Under the pieces are notes generated by a model. The model was not told the DNA's origin. It searched no databases and saw only the letters and a program-made list of their open reading frames with translations. A stretch of 16,730 nucleotides of DNA from the NCBI GenBank assembly GCA_030039895.1, contig JASHUR010000048.1, positions 1 through 16,730 of the forward strand. The letters run 5' to 3'. Source of the stretch: Acidobacteriaceae bacterium. Its GTDB lineage: Bacteria; Acidobacteriota; Terriglobia; Terriglobales; Acidobacteriaceae. This document shows, one piece after another, positions 1-7,943 of this stretch; the first letter of the stretch is position 1; each line of letters starts with the position of its first letter. The position numbers were made by a program, and so were the translations under genes.

Positions 1-677
1 TCCTCCACCGCCGGGAGCTGCATCGCAAGCAGCCGGTTCAGCACCTCCACCAGCTTGTGCGTCGCGCTGTCTCCCAGCTCTGGATACGCCGAGTGCGCCA
101 TCTTCCCCTTTGCGGTCAGCCGCACCCGCAGCGTCCCCTTCGAAGCTAGCGCCAGCCGATTGTCAGTAGGCTCCCCATTAATCAGATACCGGCTACCCTT
201 GGCATGCGCATTCGCCACCTTCGCCCCAGCCGAGTCGCGCTCTTCGCCCGCAACAAACAGCAGCCCCACGCGCGTTCCCTCCGCGCGCAACCTCTCCGCT
301 GCCACAATCTGCGCAGCCATAATGCCCTTGGCGTCGCATGCCCCGCGCCCGTAGATAAATTCCTCATCCTCTGATGACTTGAAATATGGCGGCACAGTGT
401 CCATATGCGTCGAGAACACCACATCCGGAACCTCGCCTGCCTTCCCCGCGTACACATTCAGGCGTTCGCTCTTGCTCTTGCTGCCTGATGGCTGCGGTAC
501 CGGCATCGTTTCCACGGCAAAGCCGCGCTCTGCCAGAAAACCCTCGATAAACCGCCCTGCCTCGCCCTCGTTATACGTCGTCGATTCGATATCCACCAGT
601 CGTCGCGTCAGCGCAACCGCATCCAGGGCAGGCAGTGCTTCGGAGGGAACGGCAGGGCTCGCGGAATCAACACTCAT
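1..677 (-). CDS. M20 family metallopeptidase/deacylase, partial (C-terminus outside window)
   Basis: This is the N-terminal 225 residues of a di-zinc M20 hydrolase, a family that includes ArgE/DapE-like deacylases and dipeptidases. The gene runs off the left edge, so the C-terminus is missing. Reading from ATG at 677, the metal-binding landmarks appear in order: FSTHMDTVPP (His and Asp ligands of the HxD motif), then GRGACDAKG (bridging Asp), then AGEERDSAG (catalytic and metal-binding Glu pair), then NGEPTDNRL, and KGKMAHSAYPELG at the start of the dimerisation (lid) domain. No signal peptide is seen, so it is probably cytoplasmic. A GAGGAG Shine-Dalgarno lies just upstream of the ATG. The substrate cannot be told from this part; an amino-acid or peptide amide bond is the family norm. 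Confidence 0.88.
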   Translation of the reverse strand, partial: MSVDSASPAVPSEALPALDAVALTRRLVDIESTTYNEGEAGRFIEGFLAERGFAVETMPVPQPSGSKSKSERLNVYAGKAGEVPDVVFSTHMDTVPPYFKSSEDEEFIYGRGACDAKGIMAAQIVAAERLRAEGTRVGLLFVAGEERDSAGAKVANAHAKGSRYLINGEPTDNRLALASKGTLRVRLTAKGKMAHSAYPELGDSATHKLVEVLNRLLAMQLPAVE

Positions 678-818
678 AGTCTCCTCAGCATAACCTGTCG
701 TCCCGTCGATGCAGAGCGAAAGCTCCGCGCACACGTCCGCAATATCCTGCGTAACAGCCGGACCGATGCAATGGAATTGTATGAAATAGTAAGGCTGCGT
801 ATGGCAAAAATCGCAGTT

Positions 819-1151
819 TTATACCTTGCTCAACATTGCACGCAGACGCTCGCCCTTGTTCCTCAGATCGTCCACTACGTCCTCAGCTCGTAGCAGGAAG
901 TCCTGACCCGCGCGTAGATACTTCGGCGTGTTGTCCCAGATTTCCTTTACTTTGTCCGGATTCTCAAACGCTGCCACCACTGCGCCCGTTACCGCTACCG
1001 CCAGCGCCGCCTTGCGCCGTCCGGTAATCAGCAGATAAGCGCCTGCCACCAGCGTTCCCGCCGCCGCGGCCGTGGTCCAGGGAGTTTCTCGCACGACCTC
1101 AGGTATCGAAGCCTCAATCTTTGCAGGCAGTGCTTTCAAATTCGTCGCCAT
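819..1151 (-). CDS. small membrane protein, hypothetical (110 aa)
   Basis: I do not recognise the family. The likely start is the ATG at 1151 (protein begins MATNLKALPAK), with a GGCGAGAG-like ribosome site upstream. An in-frame extension to 1226 exists, but it reads as non-coding. The protein has an N-terminal amphipathic stretch, then an Ala/Gly/Val-rich hydrophobic region (about residues 24-63, TAAAAGTLVAGAYLLITG then KAALAVAVTGAVVAAF) that could form one or two membrane passes broken by a GRRK basic turn. A charged, helical C-terminus ends RLRAMLSKV. This layout resembles DUF883/YqjD-type or holin-like small inner-membrane proteins, but no signature proves it. The gap to the upstream minus-strand gene is 180 bp, so co-transcription is possible but not clear. 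Confidence 0.62.
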   Translation of the reverse strand: MATNLKALPAKIEASIPEVVRETPWTTAAAAGTLVAGAYLLITGRRKAALAVAVTGAVVAAFENPDKVKEIWDNTPKYLRAGQDFLLRAEDVVDDLRNKGERLRAMLSKV

Positions 1152-1331
1152 AAACTCTCGCCATAAAAATCCAGTGGAAAATCTCTTGCTCTGGAAGAAT
1201 ATCGCCTTCCTCGGTGAGATGCACAATCAAGAGTAACCAAACATCAGCCTGTTCCCACGACCAATGGAAGCGGTCACAGAGGCCTGCGCCCGGATGGCGG
1301 CGAAGCCGCGTGTGCCTGGACGGCAAGTCCT

Positions 1332-1643
1332 TCAGTCCAGGTCAAACTCCCGCAGTGGTTTGCCCGTATCCGGAGTCTCCTTGGCCTTCTTCAGCGCCTC
1401 GGCAAACTTCTTCTCCAGCACATCGCCGTGGTTCTTCTGCGCCTCCAGCGATTGTTGAAAAATGCTCTCCTTCCGCTCATCCTGCTCGCGCATCGCCTTC
1501 GCCGCTGTCTCAAAATCCTCAAAGGTGCGCTTCCTTGGTGCCGGAGTGTGGGCAATTACCGCCCGGGTTGCCACGTCTACTTTCATCGTCGCCCCGCACT
1601 CCGGGCAAGCCACCTCGATGATCGAATTCTGCTTCGGCGCCAT
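1332..1643 (-). CDS. small single-CxxC (half zinc-ribbon) protein, hypothetical (103 aa)
   Basis: The start is taken as ATG 1643 (MAPKQNSIIEVACPECG), where the recognisable sequence begins; a 21-residue in-frame extension to 1706 is possible but looks low in coding character. Residues 10-20 hold one CPECG knuckle (Cys13, Cys16) followed by a short beta-like stretch (TMKVDVATRAVIAH). The rest (from about residue 35) is charged and helical, rich in Lys, Glu and Gln, and likely coiled coil. Only one CxxC is present, so a mononuclear zinc site would need a second chain; the protein may dimerise through zinc. Function is unknown. It is transcribed divergently from the efflux gene, with 232 bp between the start codons. 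Confidence 0.65.
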   Translation of the reverse strand: MAPKQNSIIEVACPECGATMKVDVATRAVIAHTPAPRKRTFEDFETAAKAMREQDERKESIFQQSLEAQKNHGDVLEKKFAEALKKAKETPDTGKPLREFDLD

Positions 1644-1875
1644 TGTCCACCATTCTAATCCTGCCGCCACCTCTCGAAAACCGTTGTCGCCCTGATTCTC
1701 GCCCACCGCCTCGCCTGACTTTTGCTTTATCCTGTCTCAGAATCTCTTGCACTTTTCCATCGTCCGGATGTTTCCTGCATACAAGGGAAAATTCCGGGTT
1801 TACCTGCTTGGGTCCGCCACCGACGCCCGGCAGCGGAACCGCACAGCAAGTTGAAGAAAATGCCCGGGAGTGCGC

Positions 1876-3498
1876 ATGGCGCAGACAGCCGTCGAGCCTA
1901 CTAAAAAGCACGACGACAGCGAATTTCATTTTGACGAGACGTGGAAGCCGCGGTTCAATCCGTGGGTCATCGCCTTCACTGTCACCCTCGCCACCTTTAT
2001 GGAGGCGCTCGACTCCTCCATCGCTAACGTCGCCCTTCCGCATATCGCTGGCTCGCTCGGAGCCTCGTATGAGGAAGCCACCTGGGTTCTCACCTCCTAC
2101 CTCGTCTCCAACGCCATCGTGCTGCCCATCAGCGGATGGATCGCCAACCGCATCGGCCGCAAGCGCTTTTACATGACCTGCGTCGCCGGCTTCACCATTT
2201 TTTCTTTCCTTTGCGGACTCTCCACGTCCCTGTTCACGCTCGTCATCTTCCGCGTCCTGCAGGGAGCCGCAGGCGGCGGCCTCCAACCCAGCGAGCGCGC
2301 CATCCTTGCTGACACCTTCGCCCCGGAAAAGCGCAGCATGGCCTTTGCCCTTTATGGAATGGCCGTCGTCGTCGCCCCAGCCATCGGCCCCACTATCGGC
2401 GGCTGGATCACGGACAACTACACATGGCGTTGGATCTTCTTTCTCAACATCCCTGTCGGCATACTCTCTATCTACCTCACTAGTCGCATCGTTGAGGACC
2501 CGCCTTATCTCAAGCGTGTGCGCGAAAAGGTCGGCGGCATCGACGGCTGGGGACTCGGCCTTCTCGCCGTCACCATCGGCGCACTACAGATCATGCTCGA
2601 CAAGGGCCAGGAGAAGGACTGGTTTGGCTCGCACCTCATCGTCACCTGTGCCTTTATCGCCGGCATCGGCTTCATCGTCTTTCTTTGGCGCGAGTTCACT
2701 ACTGAGCATCCCATCATTGATGTCGCGCTCTACCGCAGCCGCAACTTCTCCATGACCCAGCTCGTTATGCTCGTCATCGGGGCCGCGCTTTACTCCACCA
2801 CCGTCATGATCCCGCAGTTCCTGCAGGAGATCATGGGCTACACCGCCACTGAAGCTGGAATGGTCCTCTCACTTGGCGGCCTCATCCTCATCGTTCTGTT
2901 GCCCATCGTCGGCTTTATCGGGCAAAAAGTTGACCCTCGCGCTATGATCTGTTTCGGATTCGCCTGGGTCAGCTTCGGCATCTGGCGCATCTCCAGCCTC
3001 AACCTCAGCATCAGCTTCTGGGACGCAGCCAGTTGGCGCGTCATCATGGTACTGGGCATGCCCTTCCTCTTCGTGCCCATCAGCGTCATGTCCTACGTCG
3101 GAGTCCCGCAGGAGAAGAATAACGAAGTCTCCGGCCTCACCGCACTCGCCCGCAACATCGGTGGCAGCCTCGGAATCTCCTTCATCAGCACCATGCTCGT
3201 CCGCCGTGCGCAGGTCCACCAGAACTTTCTCGCCGCGCACGTCACCGCACAGTCACCTATGTATCGTGCAATGCAAAAAGGCATGGATAGCGCTCTCAAA
3301 ATCAAGGGCTATTCCCCTGCTGACGCCACCTACGCCTCCATGCTCCGTGTCTACGACATGATGAGCCTGCAAGCCCGCACCCTCGCCTACATTGACACCG
3401 TGCACGCCCTCGTCATCCTCACCGTCTGTCTCATTCCCATCGGATATCTGATGAAGAAGCCCCGCTACCGCCCCAAAGAACCCGCGCCACTCGAATAG
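1876..3498 (+). CDS. MFS transporter, DHA2 (EmrB/QacA-type) multidrug efflux
   Basis: This is a 540-aa inner-membrane proton-coupled drug exporter, the usual size for 14-TM DHA2 proteins. The ATG at 1876 is preferred over GTG 1870, because GGGAG at 1866-1870 lies five bases before it. Visible motifs are LDSSIANVALP in TM1 (residues 45-55, motif D1), GWIANRIGRKR in the loop after TM2 (87-97, motif A), and PAIGPTIGGW in TM5 (168-177, the antiporter motif C). A hydrophilic Lys/Asp/Glu-rich N-terminal tail precedes TM1, as in EmrB. No EmrA/HlyD membrane-fusion partner or TolC lies nearby, so it either works alone or its partners are elsewhere or to the left of a different promoter. The substrate is unknown. 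Confidence 0.93.
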   Translation: MAQTAVEPTKKHDDSEFHFDETWKPRFNPWVIAFTVTLATFMEALDSSIANVALPHIAGSLGASYEEATWVLTSYLVSNAIVLPISGWIANRIGRKRFYMTCVAGFTIFSFLCGLSTSLFTLVIFRVLQGAAGGGLQPSERAILADTFAPEKRSMAFALYGMAVVVAPAIGPTIGGWITDNYTWRWIFFLNIPVGILSIYLTSRIVEDPPYLKRVREKVGGIDGWGLGLLAVTIGALQIMLDKGQEKDWFGSHLIVTCAFIAGIGFIVFLWREFTTEHPIIDVALYRSRNFSMTQLVMLVIGAALYSTTVMIPQFLQEIMGYTATEAGMVLSLGGLILIVLLPIVGFIGQKVDPRAMICFGFAWVSFGIWRISSLNLSISFWDAASWRVIMVLGMPFLFVPISVMSYVGVPQEKNNEVSGLTALARNIGGSLGISFISTMLVRRAQVHQNFLAAHVTAQSPMYRAMQKGMDSALKIKGYSPADATYASMLRVYDMMSLQARTLAYIDTVHALVILTVCLIPIGYLMKKPRYRPKEPAPLE

Positions 3499-3536
3499 CG
3501 CCGCCACATCCCCAGGCTTTGCCTCGGACAGTGGCT

Positions 3537-3713
3537 TCAGGCCTTGGCGGACGGCCCACCTTTGGGTGTCTTGATCCCCAGCATCTGCTCCTTGAACACA
3601 GCCCAGAACTGCGCCCAGCTCTTGGGTTTTCCGCTGGCAAACCAGAGCACAATCATCGAAATGACAATCACGTGAGTAGCGACAATAATTCCGCCAACCA
3701 CATCGAGAAACAT
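3537..3713 (-). CDS. 58-aa single-pass membrane miniprotein, hypothetical
   Basis: This is a short open frame from ATG 3713 to TGA 3537. It begins MFLDVVGGIIVATHVIVISM and has one convincing membrane segment (about residues 5-26, Val/Ile rich). A Trp-rich juxtamembrane part follows (SWAQFWAVFKEQM, residues 32-44), then a basic GIKTPKGGPSAKA tail, which suggests the C-terminus faces the cytoplasm. An excellent ribosome site, GGGAGAGG, lies about 8 bases upstream of the ATG. The frame is convergent with the MFS gene, whose stop is 38 bp away. The family is not recognised. The ribosome site, the membrane segment and the clean start argue for a real gene; codon evidence on so short a frame is weak. 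Confidence 0.66.
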   Translation of the reverse strand: MFLDVVGGIIVATHVIVISMIVLWFASGKPKSWAQFWAVFKEQMLGIKTPKGGPSAKA

Positions 3714-3903
3714 AAGAAATACCTCTCCCGCAGCTGAAAAATTCAGATCAACTGCGTCAAAACAAAGCTTCCTGCCTCACTCCAGACGAGGAGGCATGTA
3801 TTGGATGTGAATCGGGGTTTCTTCGTGGCGGGAAAATAGTGGATCTGCACACCCGTCTAAAGCGCGCAATCCTCTGCATGAGCAGATCGGCTGCCCGCCC
3901 CAT

Positions 3904-5415
3904 CTACGGATTCAGCGACACCGCCGGCCTTCCCTCCAGCCGCTGTGCAATGTGCGCGCCCAGCTTGTCCGTAAAGTCATCGGAATTAATGCTCGTATTG
4001 CTCAGCACAATCAGCGCAAAGTCTTTCTGCGGATTAAACATCGCGTATGAGCTGTACCCGCCCGTTGCACCGTTGTGCCAAAAGCTCCCTGTCCCGTCAT
4101 TACGCAACCAGTTCAATGCTATGTGCATTCCCGGCATGGCTTCAGCATGAACCACATGGCACATCGCGATCGCTGCCGGAAGCGTCTTACCCTGCGGCGT
4201 CTTCAGCGCATCTTTCGGCAACGCATCCGGATGCAACTGCGCCTCCAGATAGGTCAGCATGTCCGCCGCCGTCGACCGGATGCCCCCTGCGCCCGCCAGC
4301 GCATCCAGGTCCCACGGCTGCGCCGGACGATGCTGCCCATCGTGCCCCGCAATCAGCCGCGTCCTCATCTCCGGAGTCAATGCAATCCCCGTATCGTGCA
4401 TGCCCAGAGGCCCGGTCACCTCCTGCCGCAACAAATCGGCATAGCTCATACCCGCACGGTTCGCCAGCGCCTGTCCTAGCAATCCCACTCCCAGATTGCT
4501 ATAGAGAAATGGCGCATTCGGAGGCAACGCAACCCCATGCTGACTCATGAACGCATACAATTTCTTCGCGTCATAATCGGCATACGGGTTCTTCATATCC
4601 GCAGGCTTCAGATTATCCGGCAGCCGCGGTAGCCCCGAATGCTGATCGCTCAAATCGAGCAGAGTAATCTCCGCGCCGCTCTTCGGCTTCTCCACCGTGC
4701 CCGCCGGAAGCAGTTCCCGCACCGGGGTGTCCAACTGGACTTTCCCCTGCTCTACCATCTGCGCCAGCAGCAGAGCGGTAAACGTCTTAGTGACTGACCC
4801 GATCTCAAACACTGAATCCGGCTTAGCCGCGCCATAGCTGAAGATCAGCCGTTTCCCATGCGACACAACCCCGATCGTCACGCCCGCGTTCGTCGACGGA
4901 GCCAGGTCTCCATCCTTCAACGCTCCCGCCAGATCATGGTCGAGCACCGCCTTCAGATCATCCAGGCTCACCGGAGGCATCGCCGGCTCCGGCGGCGCGG
5001 CTGTCGGTTCAATCGCCGTCGCTTGCTTCACCAGAACCAGCGGCAGGGGCGTTCCCTGCGTCCATGTCCCAGTCAAAGTCTTCCCATCTGCTGACAACGT
5101 CCCGCTCCATTTTCCCATCACCGCCGGAACATCAAACGAAACGGCATCGCCCTTCACCTGCACGTTATTGCAGGGAATCCCAAACGCCTTCTGGTCAATG
5201 CTGTCCAGCGAGCACATCTGCGCTCCCTGAACACCCACCTGCAGATGCACCTGAATCCGCAGCGATTGAGGCCCCGCATGCAGCGTCCCCAGCCACACGC
5301 CGTTGATCTTCGCCTCAGGGTCGTTGTTTGAAGCAGCCTTCTGTTGTGCAGACATCGCCGATACAAGACAGACCGAAATCAGAAACCCACTTAACCACGC
5401 CCAGGCAGTTTTCAT
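3904..5415 (-). CDS. secreted beta-lactamase-fold serine hydrolase (class C / PBP4*-like)
   Basis: This 503-aa exported enzyme likely acts on peptides, esters or D-amino-acid linkages; true beta-lactamase activity is not implied. Starting at ATG 5415, residues 1-22 are a signal peptide (MKTAWAWLSGFLISVCLVSA, cleavage near AMSA/QQ). Residues about 37-131 form a beta-rich N-terminal domain (INGVWLGTL..., LDSIDQKAFGIP) often seen on acidobacterial exported hydrolases. The catalytic domain carries SVTK (Ser207, Lys210; SxxK nucleophile motif), YSN (305-307; YxN) and HNG (447-449; replacing KTG, as is usual in class-C-like hydrolases). The start lies 26 bp downstream of the bshC stop, so co-transcription is likely. 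A 19-residue upstream extension would overlap bshC and is less likely because it precedes the signal peptide. Confidence 0.9.
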   Translation of the reverse strand: MKTAWAWLSGFLISVCLVSAMSAQQKAASNNDPEAKINGVWLGTLHAGPQSLRIQVHLQVGVQGAQMCSLDSIDQKAFGIPCNNVQVKGDAVSFDVPAVMGKWSGTLSADGKTLTGTWTQGTPLPLVLVKQATAIEPTAAPPEPAMPPVSLDDLKAVLDHDLAGALKDGDLAPSTNAGVTIGVVSHGKRLIFSYGAAKPDSVFEIGSVTKTFTALLLAQMVEQGKVQLDTPVRELLPAGTVEKPKSGAEITLLDLSDQHSGLPRLPDNLKPADMKNPYADYDAKKLYAFMSQHGVALPPNAPFLYSNLGVGLLGQALANRAGMSYADLLRQEVTGPLGMHDTGIALTPEMRTRLIAGHDGQHRPAQPWDLDALAGAGGIRSTAADMLTYLEAQLHPDALPKDALKTPQGKTLPAAIAMCHVVHAEAMPGMHIALNWLRNDGTGSFWHNGATGGYSSYAMFNPQKDFALIVLSNTSINSDDFTDKLGAHIAQRLEGRPAVSLNP

Positions 5416-5441
5416 GCCTGCCAGCATACATCCGGAAGGTA

Positions 5442-7052
5442 TTACAGAAACACCACCTTGTGTCCCGGACACTCCTCGGCCGCAAGCTCCACCATCTGCT
5501 CCACCAGCCCCAGCCCCTGCTTCGCCAGAAACGCCGCCATACCCACCACCCGCTCCTGCGGATGGTCATTTGGATACAAATTCAGGTACAGCGCATCCAC
5601 ATGCTTCTTAATGCTGGCCTCTTTCTGCAGCTCATAATTCGCCGTCAGCCGCCGCAGCCGGTTCACCTGATAGCGCATCTTGCTCGCGGCCACATCCGCC
5701 GACCTGCCCAGGTCCGCGTTCATCCGCGACATCCACTCCGTCACCGTCTTCAGCTCCTCATCCAGAGCATTCCCCACCGCAGCCAGCTTTTGCTTGCCCT
5801 CAATCGGCATTGCCCGCGCTCCAAGCCGCTGTGCCAGCTCATCGGGATGCAACTTGATCAAATCCTCCAGCCGCACCTCATGCCGTGCCATCACTTTCGC
5901 AATTGCAGGCTCCACTAGCGTCGCGCTCAACCGTGGCAGCACCGCAGTCGTCCTGCCCAGCACCGCCTCATACACCACCTGCGACTGCGCAAAGTATGCA
6001 ATCTCCGCCGGGCCTCCCACGTACGAAGCCGTTGGCAGAATCGCATCCTGAAACACCGGCCTGAGCAGCGCATTCGGGCTCAGCCGCTCCGGCTGTGCCT
6101 CCAGAATTCCCAGCAGCTCCGCCGCCGAATACTGCTTCTTGCCTGCCGACCAGCTCCCGTCGTCTCTACGCTTCAGCGCCACGCGCACGCCCGTCTCATC
6201 ATCAATCAGAAACAGCAGGCTTCCGCCCTTCGCCACCAGCACCTGCGCGGCGTAGCCGCGCTCTTCAAGCAGCTTCGTCCGCTCCAGCAGCAAGTCTTCT
6301 AGCTCCGCCGCCCGCTCAATCGCCGCCTTCAGAACATGCGCGCCCAACCGGTGAAATGGGCGCTCGGCAGCATCAATCACAATCAGTCCCTGCCCGGCGA
6401 AAACCGCCGTCAGCAGCCGCCCAAACGCCTCTGCATACGTCGCCTCCGGTCTGTACGCAGCTTCAATCGCATCCAGAACCTCGCTCGGCCCCAGCAGCTC
6501 CGCCACTTCATCCACCAGTGCGCGAATCCCCTCGCCCAGCTTCACTCGGCCCGCCGGCTTGCCTGCATCCTCCGGCCCGTGCTCCAGCCGCAATTTGCGC
6601 AGAGCATGACGCTCCGGCAGCGTCACATGGTCCGCCTCATCAAGATCATGGTCTTCCGTCGCCAGCCAGAAAATCGGCACCGCGCCCGCGTCCTTCGCCC
6701 TGCGGATCGCCGTCGCCGCTTTCAACAGCGTGAACAGCGGCCCGCCAAACAGTGTCACCTGCTGCCCAGTCACCACCGCTGGCGCACCTGCCCGAAGCTT
6801 CGCGATATTCGCAAGCGTCGCCTCGCCCTCGCCCAGCGCCCGATTCTGCTCTTCCAGCAAATCCGCAATCGCCGCATACCGCCCTGCATCGCGTCCGGAT
6901 TCGCTCTGCGGCCTCGCCGCCACCGGTCCATACGGCGCCACGGCATAGAACGGCTTCAGTGGCTCATGGCTCGCCGCGTAGTCCAGGAACAACTTGCTCA
7001 GCCGCGGCAATATCGAAATGGGATAACAATCCGTCTGCAATGGGCCTCTCAC
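5442..7052 (-). CDS. bshC: bacillithiol biosynthesis cysteine-adding enzyme BshC
   Basis: BshC catalyses the last step of bacillithiol synthesis, adding cysteine to glucosaminyl-malate in the cytoplasm. The 536-aa length matches the family (about 540). The N-terminus TDCYPISILPRLSKLFLDY and the two strong Rossmann-like core motifs VTGQQVTLFGGPLFTL (94-109) and FWLATEDHDLDE (128-139) are diagnostic. A helical, coiled-coil-like insert is expected in the later half, and the C-terminal part (MRYQVNRLRRLTANYELQKEA) is charged and helical. The GTG at 7052 is the longest start. A TTG at 7040 with GAGAGG four bases upstream is a realistic alternative; no in-frame ATG is close. The upstream DUF2520 gene stops 5 bp away, implying one transcript. 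The bshA and bshB partners are not in this window. Confidence 0.95.
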   Translation of the reverse strand: MRGPLQTDCYPISILPRLSKLFLDYAASHEPLKPFYAVAPYGPVAARPQSESGRDAGRYAAIADLLEEQNRALGEGEATLANIAKLRAGAPAVVTGQQVTLFGGPLFTLLKAATAIRRAKDAGAVPIFWLATEDHDLDEADHVTLPERHALRKLRLEHGPEDAGKPAGRVKLGEGIRALVDEVAELLGPSEVLDAIEAAYRPEATYAEAFGRLLTAVFAGQGLIVIDAAERPFHRLGAHVLKAAIERAAELEDLLLERTKLLEERGYAAQVLVAKGGSLLFLIDDETGVRVALKRRDDGSWSAGKKQYSAAELLGILEAQPERLSPNALLRPVFQDAILPTASYVGGPAEIAYFAQSQVVYEAVLGRTTAVLPRLSATLVEPAIAKVMARHEVRLEDLIKLHPDELAQRLGARAMPIEGKQKLAAVGNALDEELKTVTEWMSRMNADLGRSADVAASKMRYQVNRLRRLTANYELQKEASIKKHVDALYLNLYPNDHPQERVVGMAAFLAKQGLGLVEQMVELAAEECPGHKVVFL

Positions 7053-7057
7053 ATCTA

Positions 7058-7903
7058 CTACTTTAACGTGCGTCGTTTGCCCGTCTTACCCAGTGTCCGT
7101 TTCAGTTCAGTCTGCTTCTTCACCGGAAGCCGCTCCACCGCATACCGACCTAAGGCACGATAAACATCCGCGAGAACTGGATGCGCCTCAAGCGCCGCAA
7201 GATGCAGATCAATTGTCCCTGCATCCCCCCTCGCAAATGGCCCGCTAAAACTCTGCTCCGGCCCGCGCGTGAACAAATTTTTCACCGACGCCTCCGCCAG
7301 CGCCTGCACCCACTTCGCAGCCGTCTTTTTGTCCAGCCCTGCCAGATTCGCCGTCTCCATCGTCGCGGCCAGCTCCGCCACCAGCAGCGGAGAAGCCATC
7401 ACCCCTGCCGCGTGATACAGCGCCTTCGCCTCCGCCTTTACCGTAAACGGAACCCCGCCCAGCCGCCGCACCAGCGCATGCAGCTCGCGCCTCACCACCG
7501 CATCCCGAGCCTCCACGCCAAACATCACGCCATCGAGCGACACAACCCTCCGCGTCGGAAAACTCATCACCGGATGCACACCAGCGATCTTCGCACCCGC
7601 CTGCCGCGCAGTCTCCAGTACATCCGCCGTCAGCGCCCCACTCGCGTGCACTACCACCTGCCCGTGCAGCCCGTTCTCGCCGTGCAACTCATGTGCCCGC
7701 TTCGCAATCTTCTGTGCTGCCTCTGCAATCGCGCCATCCGGAACGCACACCCAGATCACTCGCGCATCCAGCCTCGCCCCGGCCCATCCACCACGTCGCA
7801 CCACCTCTACCGGCCCCACACCTGTACGCTTCAGCGCAGCCACCAGCGACCCGCCCCAGTTCCCCGCTCCAATCACCGCCACGCTTGCTTCACGTCTCTT
7901 CAC
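7058..7903 (-). CDS. Rossmann-fold / DUF2520 NAD(P)-binding dehydrogenase-like protein
   Basis: This is a 281-aa protein if started at GTG 7903. An N-terminal Rossmann-like domain opens with SVAVIGAGNWGGSL (GxGxxG at residues 12-17), followed by WVCVPDGAIAEAA and VVHASGALTADVL. It continues into the C-terminal DUF2520 helical domain (AKALYHAAGVMASPLLVAELA, then ENLAGL-like ETANLAGLDKK). The architecture resembles pyrroline-5-carboxylate or 6-phosphogluconate reductases; the natural substrate of the family is not settled. The GTG start places the glycine loop at the usual distance from the N-terminus. ATG 7945 would add 14 odd residues and collide with the divergent Nudix start. No strong ribosome site precedes the GTG. 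It sits directly upstream of bshC with a 5-bp gap, so it may be co-expressed with thiol synthesis. Confidence 0.85.
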   Translation of the reverse strand: MKRREASVAVIGAGNWGGSLVAALKRTGVGPVEVVRRGGWAGARLDARVIWVCVPDGAIAEAAQKIAKRAHELHGENGLHGQVVVHASGALTADVLETARQAGAKIAGVHPVMSFPTRRVVSLDGVMFGVEARDAVVRRELHALVRRLGGVPFTVKAEAKALYHAAGVMASPLLVAELAATMETANLAGLDKKTAAKWVQALAEASVKNLFTRGPEQSFSGPFARGDAGTIDLHLAALEAHPVLADVYRALGRYAVERLPVKKQTELKRTLGKTGKRRTLK

Positions 7904-7943
7904 AAGTCGGATGTTACCGTAATGAAAGCTGGAGAAAAGCAGC

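Noticed and set aside
801..893. Short + strand frame starting MAKIAV over the 3' end of the small membrane gene
   Set aside because: It is 30 codons, lacks a ribosome site and overlaps the better-supported minus-strand gene.
1315..1341. 7-bp inverted repeat (CCTGGAC / GTCCAGG) at the end of the CxxC gene
   Set aside because: It overlaps the stop codon and has no T-run on the minus strand; too weak to call a terminator.
1519..2286. 255-codon minus-strand frame overlapping the CxxC gene and the efflux gene
   Set aside because: It is low complexity (Gly/Glu/Asp/Arg) and overlaps the transporter, whose motifs are clear.
3842..3888. 7-bp inverted repeat GATCTGC / GCAGATC downstream of the serine hydrolase
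   Set aside because: The arms are 33 bp apart with no T-run; likely chance.
6336..7163. 275-codon + strand frame opposite bshC
   Set aside because: It is an Arg/Gln/His-rich shadow translation; bshC motifs on the minus strand are unambiguous.
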